Shown piece by piece: positions 36,624-45,092 of a stretch of 64,000 nt of DNA. The stretch is from positions 4,464,001-4,528,000 of the forward strand of contig CP114179.1 of the NCBI GenBank assembly GCA_039555135.1, given 5' to 3'. The first letter of the stretch is position 1. Each line of letters opens with the position of its first letter. The position numbers and the translations under genes are program-made. This stretch comes from Phycisphaeraceae bacterium D3-23 (GTDB taxonomy: Bacteria; Planctomycetota; Phycisphaerae; Phycisphaerales; Phycisphaeraceae). Below the pieces are notes generated by a model. It was not told where the DNA came from, searched no databases, and was given only the letters and a program-made list of their open reading frames with translations.

Positions 36624-37922
36624 ATGACCACGCCGACCCTGATGCTCCTGCTCGTCACGCTGCTCACAAGTTCGGGCCTGGCGTGGGTGATCCAGCCCAG
36701 CTACGACGAGTCGGCGGTGCCGGACTACACCCTGCCCGACCCGCTGGTCACGGCAAGTGGCGAGCCGGTGGCCTCGGCCGAGCAGTGGCCCGCGCGTCGC
36801 GCTGAGCTGCTTGAAATTTTCCGCGACCAGATGTTCGGCCGGATGGATAACGCAACGCGAGCGGCCGAGGTGCGTTTCGAACTGATCGAGTCCGATGAAC
36901 ATGCTCTCGACGGCAGCGCGACACGCAGGCAGGTGCGCATCCATTTCACCGCCGAGGACGACGGGCCCGCAATGGACCTGCTGCTGTTCCTGCCCAACGT
37001 TGCGCAAGGCCCGATGCCGGTGTTCTTCGGGATGAACTTCGATGGCAACCACACGGTCCACGCCGACCCGGCGATCGCGCTGCCACGCGGCTGGGTGCGG
37101 GACAACGACTCGGTCGGCGCAGCAGAGAATCGCGCCTCCGACAGGGGGCGCGGCGTCAAAGCCGGCCGCTGGCCGATCGAGACGATCCTTGCCCGCGGCT
37201 ACGGCTTCGCGACGGCGTACTACGGCGATCTGGACCCGGACTTTGACGACGGGTTCAACAACGGCGTGCATGCGCTGGTTGCTGGCGAATACGAGCTGGG
37301 TCGGCCGCGCGATGCGGGTGGGGCGGTTGCGGCGTGGGCGTGGGGCTATAGCCGGGCGCTGGACTATCTCGAAACCGATGCGGCCATCGACGCAACGCGC
37401 GTGATCGCGATCGGCCACTCGCGCCTTGGCAAGACCGCGCTCTGGGCGGGCGCCAACGACGCGCGTTTCGCGATGGCGATCTCGAACAACTCGGGCTGCG
37501 GCGGGGCCGCGCTGTCGCGCCGGCGCTTCGGCGAAACCGTCTTCGCGATCAACAGCCGGTTCCCGCACTGGTTCTGCGGCAACTATCACGCCTACAACGA
37601 CAATGAAAGCGCGATGCCGTTCGACCAACACCAATTGCTCGCGCTCATGGCGCCCCGGCCGGTGTATGTCGCCAGCGCCGAAGACGACCGCTGGGCCGAT
37701 CCGCGCGGCGAGTTTCTGGCGTGCGTCCATGCCTCTCCGGTCTACGATCTGCTCGGGCACGCGGGGGTCGCGGCCGACACGATGCCCGCGGTGAACACGC
37801 CGCTGCACGGGGGCAGGGTCGGCTATCACGTCCGCACAGGCGGGCACGACGTCACCGCGTACGACTGGGCGCAGTACCTCGACTTCGCCGACCGGCACTT
37901 GGAGGAGACGCGCAGTGAGTGA
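36624..37922 (+). CDS. CE15-like carbohydrate esterase (glucuronoyl esterase family)
   Basis: A 432-residue exported alpha/beta hydrolase with an N-terminal signal (MLLLVTLLTSSGLAWV). The nucleophile motif is GHSRLGKTALW; the CE15 family has GCSRxGK or a close variant. Acidic and histidine partners are likely in SAEDDRWADPRGE and RTGGHDVTAYDW. CE15 enzymes cut glucuronate esters that bind lignin to xylan, but broader acyl hydrolases exist, so the plant-polymer role is provisional. Its stop overlaps the next gene by eight bases. Confidence 0.8.
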   Translation: MTTPTLMLLLVTLLTSSGLAWVIQPSYDESAVPDYTLPDPLVTASGEPVASAEQWPARRAELLEIFRDQMFGRMDNATRAAEVRFELIESDEHALDGSATRRQVRIHFTAEDDGPAMDLLLFLPNVAQGPMPVFFGMNFDGNHTVHADPAIALPRGWVRDNDSVGAAENRASDRGRGVKAGRWPIETILARGYGFATAYYGDLDPDFDDGFNNGVHALVAGEYELGRPRDAGGAVAAWAWGYSRALDYLETDAAIDATRVIAIGHSRLGKTALWAGANDARFAMAISNNSGCGGAALSRRRFGETVFAINSRFPHWFCGNYHAYNDNESAMPFDQHQLLALMAPRPVYVASAEDDRWADPRGEFLACVHASPVYDLLGHAGVAADTMPAVNTPLHGGRVGYHVRTGGHDVTAYDWAQYLDFADRHLEETRSE

Positions 37923-39171
37923 CGCCGAGACAGACACCGAAACGCAGGGCGGCGCTGCGGGCGACCGGCTCGCCGACGCACGGCGCTGGGCGGCGATGAC
38001 GCTCGCGTTCGTCGGTCTGTGCATCTCGGGCTACCTCGCGTGGCTGACGCTGACGGGCCGGGTCGCGCCGGGCTGCGGCAGCGGCGCGGGCTGTGGCCAA
38101 GTGCTTAGCAGCCGATGGTCGGCGATCGGGCCCGTGCCGGTGAGTGTGCTCGCGTCGGCGGGGTATGTGGCGATCCTCGCGCTGCTGGCAATGCAGCCGG
38201 GGGCTGCGGCGTTTCGACGCGTGGCGCTTGCCGTGATGGGCGTCGCGCTGATCGGCGCGGCGGCGTGGTACATCGCGCTGCAGGCAACGCTGATCGGCGC
38301 GTGGTGCCCGTACTGCCTGGCCGGGCACGGCGTCGGGATCGTGCTCGGGGGGGTGCTGCTCAGCGCGCTGTCATGGAACAAGATGACCGTGCCGTTCGGG
38401 CTCGGCGTCCCCGCCGTGTTGCTGCTGATCGGGCTACAGGTCATGTTCCCCGCATCGCAGGATTACCGAGTCGCCATGCCCGGCGACCGGGACTACGACA
38501 TGGCCGACGACACCGGCCGACACCTCGGAGTGCTCGGCGGCCGCCTTGAACTCGACGCGGCCGACACGCCGCACACCGGGCCCACCGATGGCGAAGACGT
38601 GGTCGTGCTCTTCCTCGACTACGCCTGCCCGCACTGCCGCGAAGCGCACGAGATGATCGACAAAGAACGCGGCAAGCACCCGGGGCTCGTCGTCTTTGCG
38701 CTCCCGCTGTCGCTCCATGAGACGCACAACCCACACATCGCGCTGGACAACGCACGGTTCGAACACAGCTACGAGTTGGCGCTGCTGTCGATGGCGGTGT
38801 GGCGCGATGCGCCGGAGGAATGGCCCGAGTTTGATGGATGGCTGTTCCGTGGGAGCGAGTCGCTCGACGGGGAGTACATGTGGCCACGGAACTTGGCTGC
38901 GGCCGAGCACCGCGCCGGGGTGTCGATCGGGCACGATCGAGTGACCGGCATCTACGACGACGCCGAACTGATCGCGCAGTATCAACGGAACCTCGATGCG
39001 TTGGGTGACGTCTTGACCCTGTCGCCCGGCGCGATCCCGGGGCTGCCGATCGCGGTTGCGCCGTTCGCGAGCGGCGCGATCTATGGCCGATTCGACGAGC
39101 CGAACCTACTCGATGCGATCCTAGACGATGCGCGTCATGGGCGGCCCCAGGACGGATCGCAGTCGGACTAG
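37915..39171 (+). CDS. VKOR-thioredoxin fusion for disulfide bond formation
   Basis: A 418-residue membrane oxidase that re-oxidises a thioredoxin-like partner with a quinone. Residues about 25-175 are the vitamin K epoxide reductase domain: a loop cysteine pair (CGSGAGC) and the active CxxC in GAWCPYCLAGHG, within four or more hydrophobic helices. The C-terminal half carries a DsbA-like domain with LFLDYACPHCREAHEM and the cis-proline region GAIPGLPIAV. Start is a GTG with GGAGGAG just upstream. Fusions of this plan occur in cyanobacteria and other phyla, where they take over the DsbB/DsbA roles. It would supply the oxidative end of extracytoplasmic thiol chemistry here. Confidence 0.92.
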   Translation: MSDAETDTETQGGAAGDRLADARRWAAMTLAFVGLCISGYLAWLTLTGRVAPGCGSGAGCGQVLSSRWSAIGPVPVSVLASAGYVAILALLAMQPGAAAFRRVALAVMGVALIGAAAWYIALQATLIGAWCPYCLAGHGVGIVLGGVLLSALSWNKMTVPFGLGVPAVLLLIGLQVMFPASQDYRVAMPGDRDYDMADDTGRHLGVLGGRLELDAADTPHTGPTDGEDVVVLFLDYACPHCREAHEMIDKERGKHPGLVVFALPLSLHETHNPHIALDNARFEHSYELALLSMAVWRDAPEEWPEFDGWLFRGSESLDGEYMWPRNLAAAEHRAGVSIGHDRVTGIYDDAELIAQYQRNLDALGDVLTLSPGAIPGLPIAVAPFASGAIYGRFDEPNLLDAILDDARHGRPQDGSQSD

Positions 39172-39192
39172 GGTCTGTCTGAAAACCCATCG

Positions 39193-39283
39193 GTGGGGCG
39201 GGCATCTTGCCCGCCATCACGGCGCAGCCGTGAAACAACACATTCAGGCCTACGCCCTGACGGCGGGCTGGAAGCCCGCCCCA
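39193..39283. repeat. Palindromic repeat between convergent genes
   Basis: Arms GTGGGGCGGGCA-TCT-TGCCCGCC (39193-39215) and GGCGGGCT-GGA-AGCCCGCCCCAC (39261-39283) each form a local hairpin and are complementary to each other at the ends. It lies between the convergent VKOR and epimerase genes. Same plan as the repeats at 21738 and 43063. Confidence 0.8.
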
Positions 39284-39327
39284 CTTGGCCGACAATCCCT
39301 AGTTGCGCGCGTGGGGTTGTGTCAGCT

Positions 39328-40296
39328 CTAACGCATCTCGATGCCGAGCCCGTACGGGTCGGCGGGGTCGATGACCAGCGTCGCCTCGGCGTTGACGAAT
39401 GCGCGGCCGGTGATCGACGGGATGACGCGGTCGCCGGCCGCCTCGTAACGGGCCTCGAACACGCTGCCGATGATGCTCTGCTGACGCCAGACTTCGCCGG
39501 GCGCGAGCTTGCCGTCCGCCGCGAGGCACGCGATCTTCGCGCTGGTGCCCGTGCCGCAGGGCGATCGGTCGTACGCGCCGCCGGGGCAGAGGACGAAGCC
39601 GCGCGCATCCGCCACACCCGGGTCGCTCGACGGGCCGAGCAGTTCGATGTGGTCGATCTCGCCGCCATCCGGGTCGGTGATCCCCGCCGCGAGCAGAGCC
39701 CGCCGGATCGACCACGACAGACGGGTGAGGGTTTCGATGTTGACGGGATCGACGCGTTGACCGTGGTCGCTGACCAGGAAGAACCAGTTGCCGCCCCAGG
39801 CGAGGTCGCCGTGGATCGTGCCCAGGCCCTCGACGTCGATGGCCAAGCCCGACTGCGCCCGGTAACTCGGCACGTTGCGGACGGTGACGCATTGGCCGTC
39901 GGGGTCGAGCGTGATGCGCACGTCGCCGACCGGTGTTTCCAGCGTGTGGTCGCCCGGCGTGATTCGGCCGAGCCGGGCGAGCGTGACGGCGACGCCCATC
40001 GCGCCGTGGCCGCACATGTTGAGGTAGCCGACGTTGTTGAAAAAAACAACGCCCGCCGCCGCGTCGGGCGACGCCGGCTCGCAAAGCAGCGCCCCAACCA
40101 CCGTGTCGCTCCCGCGCGGCTCGGTGCAGCAGACCCGCCGCACCCAGTCGTGCTCATCCCGCAACACCCGTAGACACTCGGAGATCGTCCCGCCACCCAG
40201 GTCCGGAGCGCCAGCAACCACGACACGTGTCGGCTCGCCGGCGGTGTGTGAGTCGATCACACGGAGTGTTCGGTCTGACATCGGCGCGTCGGGCAT
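39328..40296 (-). CDS. 4-hydroxyproline 2-epimerase (proline racemase family)
   Basis: Cofactor-independent epimerase of 322 residues that turns trans-4-hydroxy-L-proline into cis-4-hydroxy-D-proline. Both catalytic cysteines are in place, MCGHGAMG near residue 93 and PCGTGTSAK near residue 240. This distinguishes it from the Thr-containing 3-hydroxyproline dehydratases of the family. It ends the minus-strand operon with the aldehyde dehydrogenase and DHDPS-like lyase of the hydroxyproline route. The start has weak ribosome sites; an ATG five codons in is an alternative. Confidence 0.9.
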   Translation of the reverse strand: MPDAPMSDRTLRVIDSHTAGEPTRVVVAGAPDLGGGTISECLRVLRDEHDWVRRVCCTEPRGSDTVVGALLCEPASPDAAAGVVFFNNVGYLNMCGHGAMGVAVTLARLGRITPGDHTLETPVGDVRITLDPDGQCVTVRNVPSYRAQSGLAIDVEGLGTIHGDLAWGGNWFFLVSDHGQRVDPVNIETLTRLSWSIRRALLAAGITDPDGGEIDHIELLGPSSDPGVADARGFVLCPGGAYDRSPCGTGTSAKIACLAADGKLAPGEVWRQQSIIGSVFEARYEAAGDRVIPSITGRAFVNAEATLVIDPADPYGLGIEMR

Positions 40297-40305
40297 CGGA
40301 ACAAC

Positions 40306-41409
40306 CTAGTGGATATCGAGGACGGGTTCGCCCAGCACTTCACGCTTCGGCGTGCAGCCAAGCCCCGGCGTCGCGGGCGCAACGATCCGGCCGTTGTCGC
40401 GCTGCGGGGCGTCGTCGGCCAAGCTGACCGTGACGTAGCTGTTGAAGTCGGTCGAGGTAAAACGCAGCGGCTCGGGCGTGCTGTGCGCGAAATGCGCAAT
40501 CGCGGCGGTGACGAGATCGCCGCCCCAGGCGTCTTCGAGCGTCATCGCGATGCCGTGCGTCACACACAGGTCGCGTGCCTGCTTGGCGCGGGTGAGCCCG
40601 CCCAGCTTGCTGATCTTGAGGTTGACGACGTCCATCGCCAGATCACCCAGCGCCTTGCCGAGCATCGCGACACTATCGACACACTCGTCAAGCACGAACG
40701 GCCGATTCGTATGCCGTCGTACCGACAAGCACTCTTCATAACTCAGGCACGGCTGCTCGATGTAAACATCGACGCCGCGCACCGCATCGACCACGCGCAT
40801 CGCCTCGTGCCGAAGCCACCCGGTATTCGCGTCGGCGACGAGTTTTTCGCCGGGTTTCATCTCGGCGGCGACGGCGTGGATGCGTTCGATGTCGGTGTCC
40901 GGGTCGCCGCCGACCTTGAGCTGGAACCGCTCGTAACCCTGCGCCCGGTAGCCCGCGACATTCGCCGCCATGTCGGCGGGGGCTTCCTGCGAGATTGCGC
41001 GGTAGAGCGTGACTGTGTCGCCGTAGCGCCCGCCCAGCAGCGTACAGATCGGCAGCCCGGCGACCTGGCCGAGGATATCCCAGCAGGCGATGTCGATGGG
41101 CGACTTGACGTAAGGGTGGCCCTTGAGCGCGCGGTCCATCGTGCGGTTGAGCTTGCCGAGTTCGCGCGGGTCTTCGCCGATCAGCGAAGGGGCGAGCTCG
41201 GCGATCCCGGCACGCACGCCGCCTGCATACGACGGCAGGTAGGCCGGCCCCAGCGGGCAGACCTCGCCGAAACCCGTGACGCCTTCGTCGGTGTTGATCT
41301 CGACGACGGTCGAGTCGAAGACCTCGACGGACTTGCCGCCCGACCACTTGTAGCTGCCTTCGTGTAGCGGGAGTTCGACCTGGTACGCCTGGATGCCGGT
41401 GATACGCAT
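40306..41409 (-). CDS. Enolase-superfamily protein, candidate cis-3-hydroxyproline dehydratase
   Basis: A 367-residue mandelate racemase/muconate lactonizing-like enzyme. Visible are the lysine pair in QLKVGGD (KxK-like), metal-binding DANTGW, EQPC and DECVDS acids, and the second lysine in LKISKLGG. Enolase-superfamily members in hydroxyproline clusters dehydrate cis-3-hydroxy-L-proline or epimerise proline betaines, so this gene could widen the operon to a second hydroxyproline isomer. That assignment relies on context. The 20-base gap to the epimerase indicates co-transcription. Confidence 0.75.
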   Translation of the reverse strand: MRITGIQAYQVELPLHEGSYKWSGGKSVEVFDSTVVEINTDEGVTGFGEVCPLGPAYLPSYAGGVRAGIAELAPSLIGEDPRELGKLNRTMDRALKGHPYVKSPIDIACWDILGQVAGLPICTLLGGRYGDTVTLYRAISQEAPADMAANVAGYRAQGYERFQLKVGGDPDTDIERIHAVAAEMKPGEKLVADANTGWLRHEAMRVVDAVRGVDVYIEQPCLSYEECLSVRRHTNRPFVLDECVDSVAMLGKALGDLAMDVVNLKISKLGGLTRAKQARDLCVTHGIAMTLEDAWGGDLVTAAIAHFAHSTPEPLRFTSTDFNSYVTVSLADDAPQRDNGRIVAPATPGLGCTPKREVLGEPVLDIH

Positions 41410-41450
41410 GCGGTTCTCGAACGGGTGGGTCGCGTGTGTTTGCGGTGTCG

Positions 41451-43037
41451 CTAGGCCGTGACGCCGGCGTCGGCGGTCGTCCATGTGTTATCGACCATGC
41501 GCATCGTGCCTGTCGGGTTTTCGTCCTGGAGCAGCGCAGGCAGACGGTGGGGGCGGACGTTGTCGTAGCAGTGCAGCGCGGCGAATCGGCGGACCGAGGC
41601 GGGGAAGCCCACGGCCGTGAAGCCGGGGTGGCCCGTCGCGGGGTAGGGGCCGCCGTGGTTCTGCGACGCGACGACGGCGACGCCCGTAGGCATCTTGTCG
41701 TTGATGAGTCGGCCCACGCGCTGGCGCAGCGCGGGTTCGATCGTGTCGTAGGCGTCATCATCCGCGCCGTCGTTGGCAGAGTACACGCAACCTGTGAGCT
41801 GGCCTTCGAGCGTCTTGACCACCGCCAATGCTTGCGCGGTATCGTCCACGACGACGACGAGCGAGCTGTTGCCGAAGGCCTCCTGCTGGAGCTGCTTCGC
41901 GTGGTCGAGGAAGGTCTGGCCATCGACGCGCATCAGCGTGTTGGCGACGCTGCAGCCCGTGCCCGCGCCCTTCTTGCCGCCGGTGAGCAGCGTGGCCCCC
42001 GCGTCTTGCAGGGCCTGGATCCCCTTGGCCAGCCCGGTTTCGCCGGCCTCGTTGAGCAGCGTGCCGACCGGCGCCTGCTCGAATTTCTCAACAACGCTAC
42101 TGATGAACGTCTCGGTGTCGTCGCCCTTAAGCGCGACGACTAGGCCCGGGTTCGTGCAGAACTGGCCCACGCCGAGCAGGCACGAGCCGACGAAGTCGTC
42201 GACGATCTCCGCACCGCGTTCGGCGAGCGCCCCGGGCAGCAGCACGACGGGGTTGACCGACGACATCTCGAGGTACGCGAGCTTGCCGTTATCCTCGCAG
42301 GCCTTCTTGAGCGCGAGCCCCGCCTTGCGCGAGCCGGTGTAGCCCAGCGCGGCGTTGCGTTCATCGGCCATGAGGTAGAGCCCGTCATCGTTGCCCATGT
42401 GGTAGACCATCTGCACCAACGCCTTGGGCATATCCGTCGCCTGGATCGCTTCGAGGCAGAGCTCGGCGAGAAGCTGCGTGGTCTTGGGGTGGCTGGGGTG
42501 GGCCTTGGCGATGACGGGGTTGCCCGCGGCGATGGCGGAGGCGAAGTCGCCGCCGGCGATGCCGTTGTAGGCGAACGGGAAGTTGTTGGGGCCGAAGACG
42601 CAGACGACGCCGAGCGCCCCGAGCTTGCTGCGCAGGCCGCTGCCGGTGTCGATCGTGGGCATGGACCACCCGCCGTCGCGTGCGGCGGCGGCGGCCTGCT
42701 GGAGTTGGTTGACGGTACGGGGGATCTCACCGCCGACGAATCGCGTCGGCGCGGGCAGGGCGGTTTCTTCGTTCGCCTTGGCCGCGAGTTTCTCGGCGTT
42801 TTGCTCGATGCGCGATGCGTATGCTTCGAGGAAACCGGCGAGTTTTTCGCCGGGCAGCGAGCGCGAGACTTCGTACGCCTCGCTGGCGGCGGCGAGCGCG
42901 GCGTCCAGGTCGGACCACTTGCTCACGGGGAAGACATCCGGCAGCGGCTCGCGCGTCGCGGGGTTCTTGGCTTGGAAGGTGTCGGCGGCGTCGGCTTGCC
43001 GCCAGTCGCCGGCGATCAGGATGGGTTGGGTGGCCAC
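41451..43037 (-). CDS. Alpha-ketoglutaric semialdehyde dehydrogenase (2,5-dioxovalerate dehydrogenase)
   Basis: Oxidises the semialdehyde end product of hydroxyproline (or pentose) breakdown to 2-oxoglutarate with NAD(P). The 528-residue ALDH starts with GTG at 43037 preceded by AAGGAG; longer extension is not homologous-looking. The catalytic cysteine is in GQFCTNPG near residue 300, and the cofactor-binding [11 protein letters not shown] is near residue 155. The length and the CTNPG motif fit the KGSADH branch of the superfamily. The operon context (deaminase, epimerase) fits a hydroxyproline role. Confidence 0.88.
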   Translation of the reverse strand: MATQPILIAGDWRQADAADTFQAKNPATREPLPDVFPVSKWSDLDAALAAASEAYEVSRSLPGEKLAGFLEAYASRIEQNAEKLAAKANEETALPAPTRFVGGEIPRTVNQLQQAAAAARDGGWSMPTIDTGSGLRSKLGALGVVCVFGPNNFPFAYNGIAGGDFASAIAAGNPVIAKAHPSHPKTTQLLAELCLEAIQATDMPKALVQMVYHMGNDDGLYLMADERNAALGYTGSRKAGLALKKACEDNGKLAYLEMSSVNPVVLLPGALAERGAEIVDDFVGSCLLGVGQFCTNPGLVVALKGDDTETFISSVVEKFEQAPVGTLLNEAGETGLAKGIQALQDAGATLLTGGKKGAGTGCSVANTLMRVDGQTFLDHAKQLQQEAFGNSSLVVVVDDTAQALAVVKTLEGQLTGCVYSANDGADDDAYDTIEPALRQRVGRLINDKMPTGVAVVASQNHGGPYPATGHPGFTAVGFPASVRRFAALHCYDNVRPHRLPALLQDENPTGTMRMVDNTWTTADAGVTA

Positions 43038-43062
43038 GGGGGCTCCTTGGTTATGTTTTTTA

Positions 43063-43160
43063 GTGGGACAGACAATCCTGTCTGCCTTCCGCAAAGCCGA
43101 ATCGAGTGAGCGGTCCATCTCGGCCTTTGGCCGATAGCAGACAAGCATGTCTGCCCCACG
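43063..43160. repeat. Palindromic repeat inside the hydroxyproline operon
   Basis: GTGGGACAGACAATCCTGTCTGCC (43063-43086) and its imperfect mirrored partner ending in GTCTGCCCCAC (43160) bracket a 50-base centre. Each arm folds as a local hairpin. It fills the 125-base gap between the lyase stop and the dehydrogenase start. Confidence 0.8.
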
Positions 43161-43162
43161 AC

Positions 43163-44071
43163 TTATGCCTTCGCGGGGATCGCGGGGCGGGTCTTGATCG
43201 CGTCGTGGATGATCGCGAGGACTTCCTCGCGTTCTTTGCCTTCGATGTTGAGGCGCGGCGCCCGGCAGCGTTCGTTGCCGTAGCCGCACTCCTGCGACGC
43301 GAGCTTGATGTACTGCACCAGCTTGGGCAGGGTGTCCAGGTGCAAGAGCGGGGTATACCACTGATACACCTTCTGGGCTTCCTTAAAGTCGCCCGCTTCG
43401 CACAGGTCCCAGATCAGCGCGTTTTCTGCGGGGAAGGCGTTGACCAGCCCGCTGATCCAGCCCTCCGCGCCGAGGATGTACGACTCGAGGAACAGGTCGT
43501 CGACGCCGCAGAACAGTGTGAACCGGTCGCCCACCGCGTTGCGCAGGTCGGTGATCCGGCGGGGGTCTTCGCTGCTCTCCTTGATCGCGACGATGTTGTC
43601 GATGTGCGTCAGTTTCTTGAACGTCTCGGGCATGATGTCGATGCCGTACGAGACGGGGTTGTTGTAGATCATGATCGGCAGCGCCGTCGCGGCGGCCACG
43701 GCCTCGAAGTGCGCGAGCGTCTCGCGCTCATCGCTTTTGTAGACCATCGCGGGCAGGACCATCAGCCCGTCGACGCCGGCCTGCGCCGCATCCTTCGCGA
43801 ACTGGCAGGCCTGCGCGGTGGTGTACTCGGCGACACCCGTCAACACCGGCACCTTGCCGCCGATGCGTTCGACGGTGGCCTTGAGGACCGCGATCTTCTC
43901 GTCGTGGGTCAGTGAGCAGTTCTCGCCGACCGTGCCGAGCATGACCATGCCGTGGACGCCGGCGTCGAGCATCGCGTCGAGGTGGTCCATCGTCGTAGGC
44001 AGGTCGAGCGAGCCGCATTCGTTGAATTGGGTGCAGGCGGCGGGGAAGACGCCTTTCCAGTCGGTGTTCAT
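43163..44071 (-). CDS. DHDPS-family lyase, candidate pyrroline-4-hydroxy-2-carboxylate deaminase (HypD type)
   Basis: A class I aldolase-fold enzyme of 302 residues. The Schiff-base lysine is in NIVAIKESS and the catalytic tyrosine in PIMIYNNPVSYG, typical of the dihydrodipicolinate synthase/NAL family. In hydroxyproline operons this family supplies the deaminase/decyclase that makes 2-oxoglutaric semialdehyde. The downstream KGSADH supports that role over lysine synthesis. The intergenic region to the regulator is 93 bases and may hold its operator. Confidence 0.82.
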   Translation of the reverse strand: MNTDWKGVFPAACTQFNECGSLDLPTTMDHLDAMLDAGVHGMVMLGTVGENCSLTHDEKIAVLKATVERIGGKVPVLTGVAEYTTAQACQFAKDAAQAGVDGLMVLPAMVYKSDERETLAHFEAVAAATALPIMIYNNPVSYGIDIMPETFKKLTHIDNIVAIKESSEDPRRITDLRNAVGDRFTLFCGVDDLFLESYILGAEGWISGLVNAFPAENALIWDLCEAGDFKEAQKVYQWYTPLLHLDTLPKLVQYIKLASQECGYGNERCRAPRLNIEGKEREEVLAIIHDAIKTRPAIPAKA

Positions 44072-44164
44072 CGCGGTTTCTCAAATGGGTTGGAGTGGGT
44101 CGGCCAGGTGGGCGACCCATGATACTGATTTAGCGTGCAATGTCAATTTTGGCATGCCGACCGC

Positions 44165-45037
44165 CTAGGGCTCCCGATGCGCAAGGTGGTCGATCATCTT
44201 GGCCGTGTTGGGCTGCTGGGCTCGGATGTGGCGGGTGAGGGCCTTGGCCGCCCCGCGTAGGTCACTGGCGATCAAAGCCTCGAGGATCTCGATGTGCTGA
44301 CGGGCCATAGCTTGGGTCGCGTTGGGCTCGAGCGCTGCGTAGTCGAAGAGCGCGTTGTAGAACGTGCCGTGGTTGGCGAAGAAGTCGATGATGTAGCGGT
44401 TGTTGGACTGCTCGATCCAGTAGGCGTGCAGCCGGTTGTCGAGCTGGACCGTTCGGCCGCGCCCGCCGGGGTCGTTGCCTTCGAGGTAGGTCTGGAGCAC
44501 GGCCGGGTCGAGCCGATCACGCGCCAGGCGCATCGCCTTGACCTCGAGTGTCTCGCGGATGTCGAGGTAGTCGAGCATGTCTTTTTCGCGGTAGGGCCGG
44601 ACCAGCCAGCCGCAGCGCGGGACGCGGGTGAGGAGCCCCTGGCCCGCGAGCTGGCCGAAGACCCGACGGACGACCGTGCGGCCGATGCCGAACTGCTCGG
44701 CCGCCTCCGCCTCGCGCAGGTAGTGCTCGTCCCGCGTCAGGCTTCGCACGACCACAGCGTCGGTGATGCGCTGCTCGATCGAGCCGTCGGGCTCGCCGAT
44801 GAGATCGACATCCACGCTGTCGAGCGCCGCGACGGCGACGAGATCGACCTCGATCCGGCCGTTGGCCTGCTTGCGCAGAAGCCCCTGGTCGATGAGCTCG
44901 CCGACCGCCTGACGCACAGGCATCGGGCTGACGCCGAAGTGGCTGGAGATCGCGGTCAGCGTCAGCTTGAACGGCAGTGGGTCCGAGCCGGCGAGCAGGA
45001 CGACGAGTTCGCGCTGGATACGATCCGAAAGGGTCAT
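44165..45037 (-). CDS. GntR/FadR-type regulator with two winged-helix domains
   Basis: A 290-residue repressor-like protein that probably controls the hydroxyproline operon. A first winged helix spans about residues 1-62 and a second about residues 72-135, then an FCD-type ligand domain runs to the C-terminus with histidines (HAYW, RQHIE, TRHIR) that can bind metal. ATG at 45037 was chosen because AGGAG lies seven bases ahead of it. Two DNA-binding domains in one FCD regulator is unusual. It reads in the same direction as the operon it precedes. Confidence 0.85.
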   Translation of the reverse strand: MTLSDRIQRELVVLLAGSDPLPFKLTLTAISSHFGVSPMPVRQAVGELIDQGLLRKQANGRIEVDLVAVAALDSVDVDLIGEPDGSIEQRITDAVVVRSLTRDEHYLREAEAAEQFGIGRTVVRRVFGQLAGQGLLTRVPRCGWLVRPYREKDMLDYLDIRETLEVKAMRLARDRLDPAVLQTYLEGNDPGGRGRTVQLDNRLHAYWIEQSNNRYIIDFFANHGTFYNALFDYAALEPNATQAMARQHIEILEALIASDLRGAAKALTRHIRAQQPNTAKMIDHLAHREP

Positions 45038-45092
45038 GGGCTGCTCCTGTGGGTACATGATAGCCCCGTGGGCCGGCCGGTAAGATGGTGCG

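Noticed and set aside
36597-38024. 475-codon minus-strand frame opposite the CE15-like gene
   Set aside because: Shadow frame with basic low-complexity composition.
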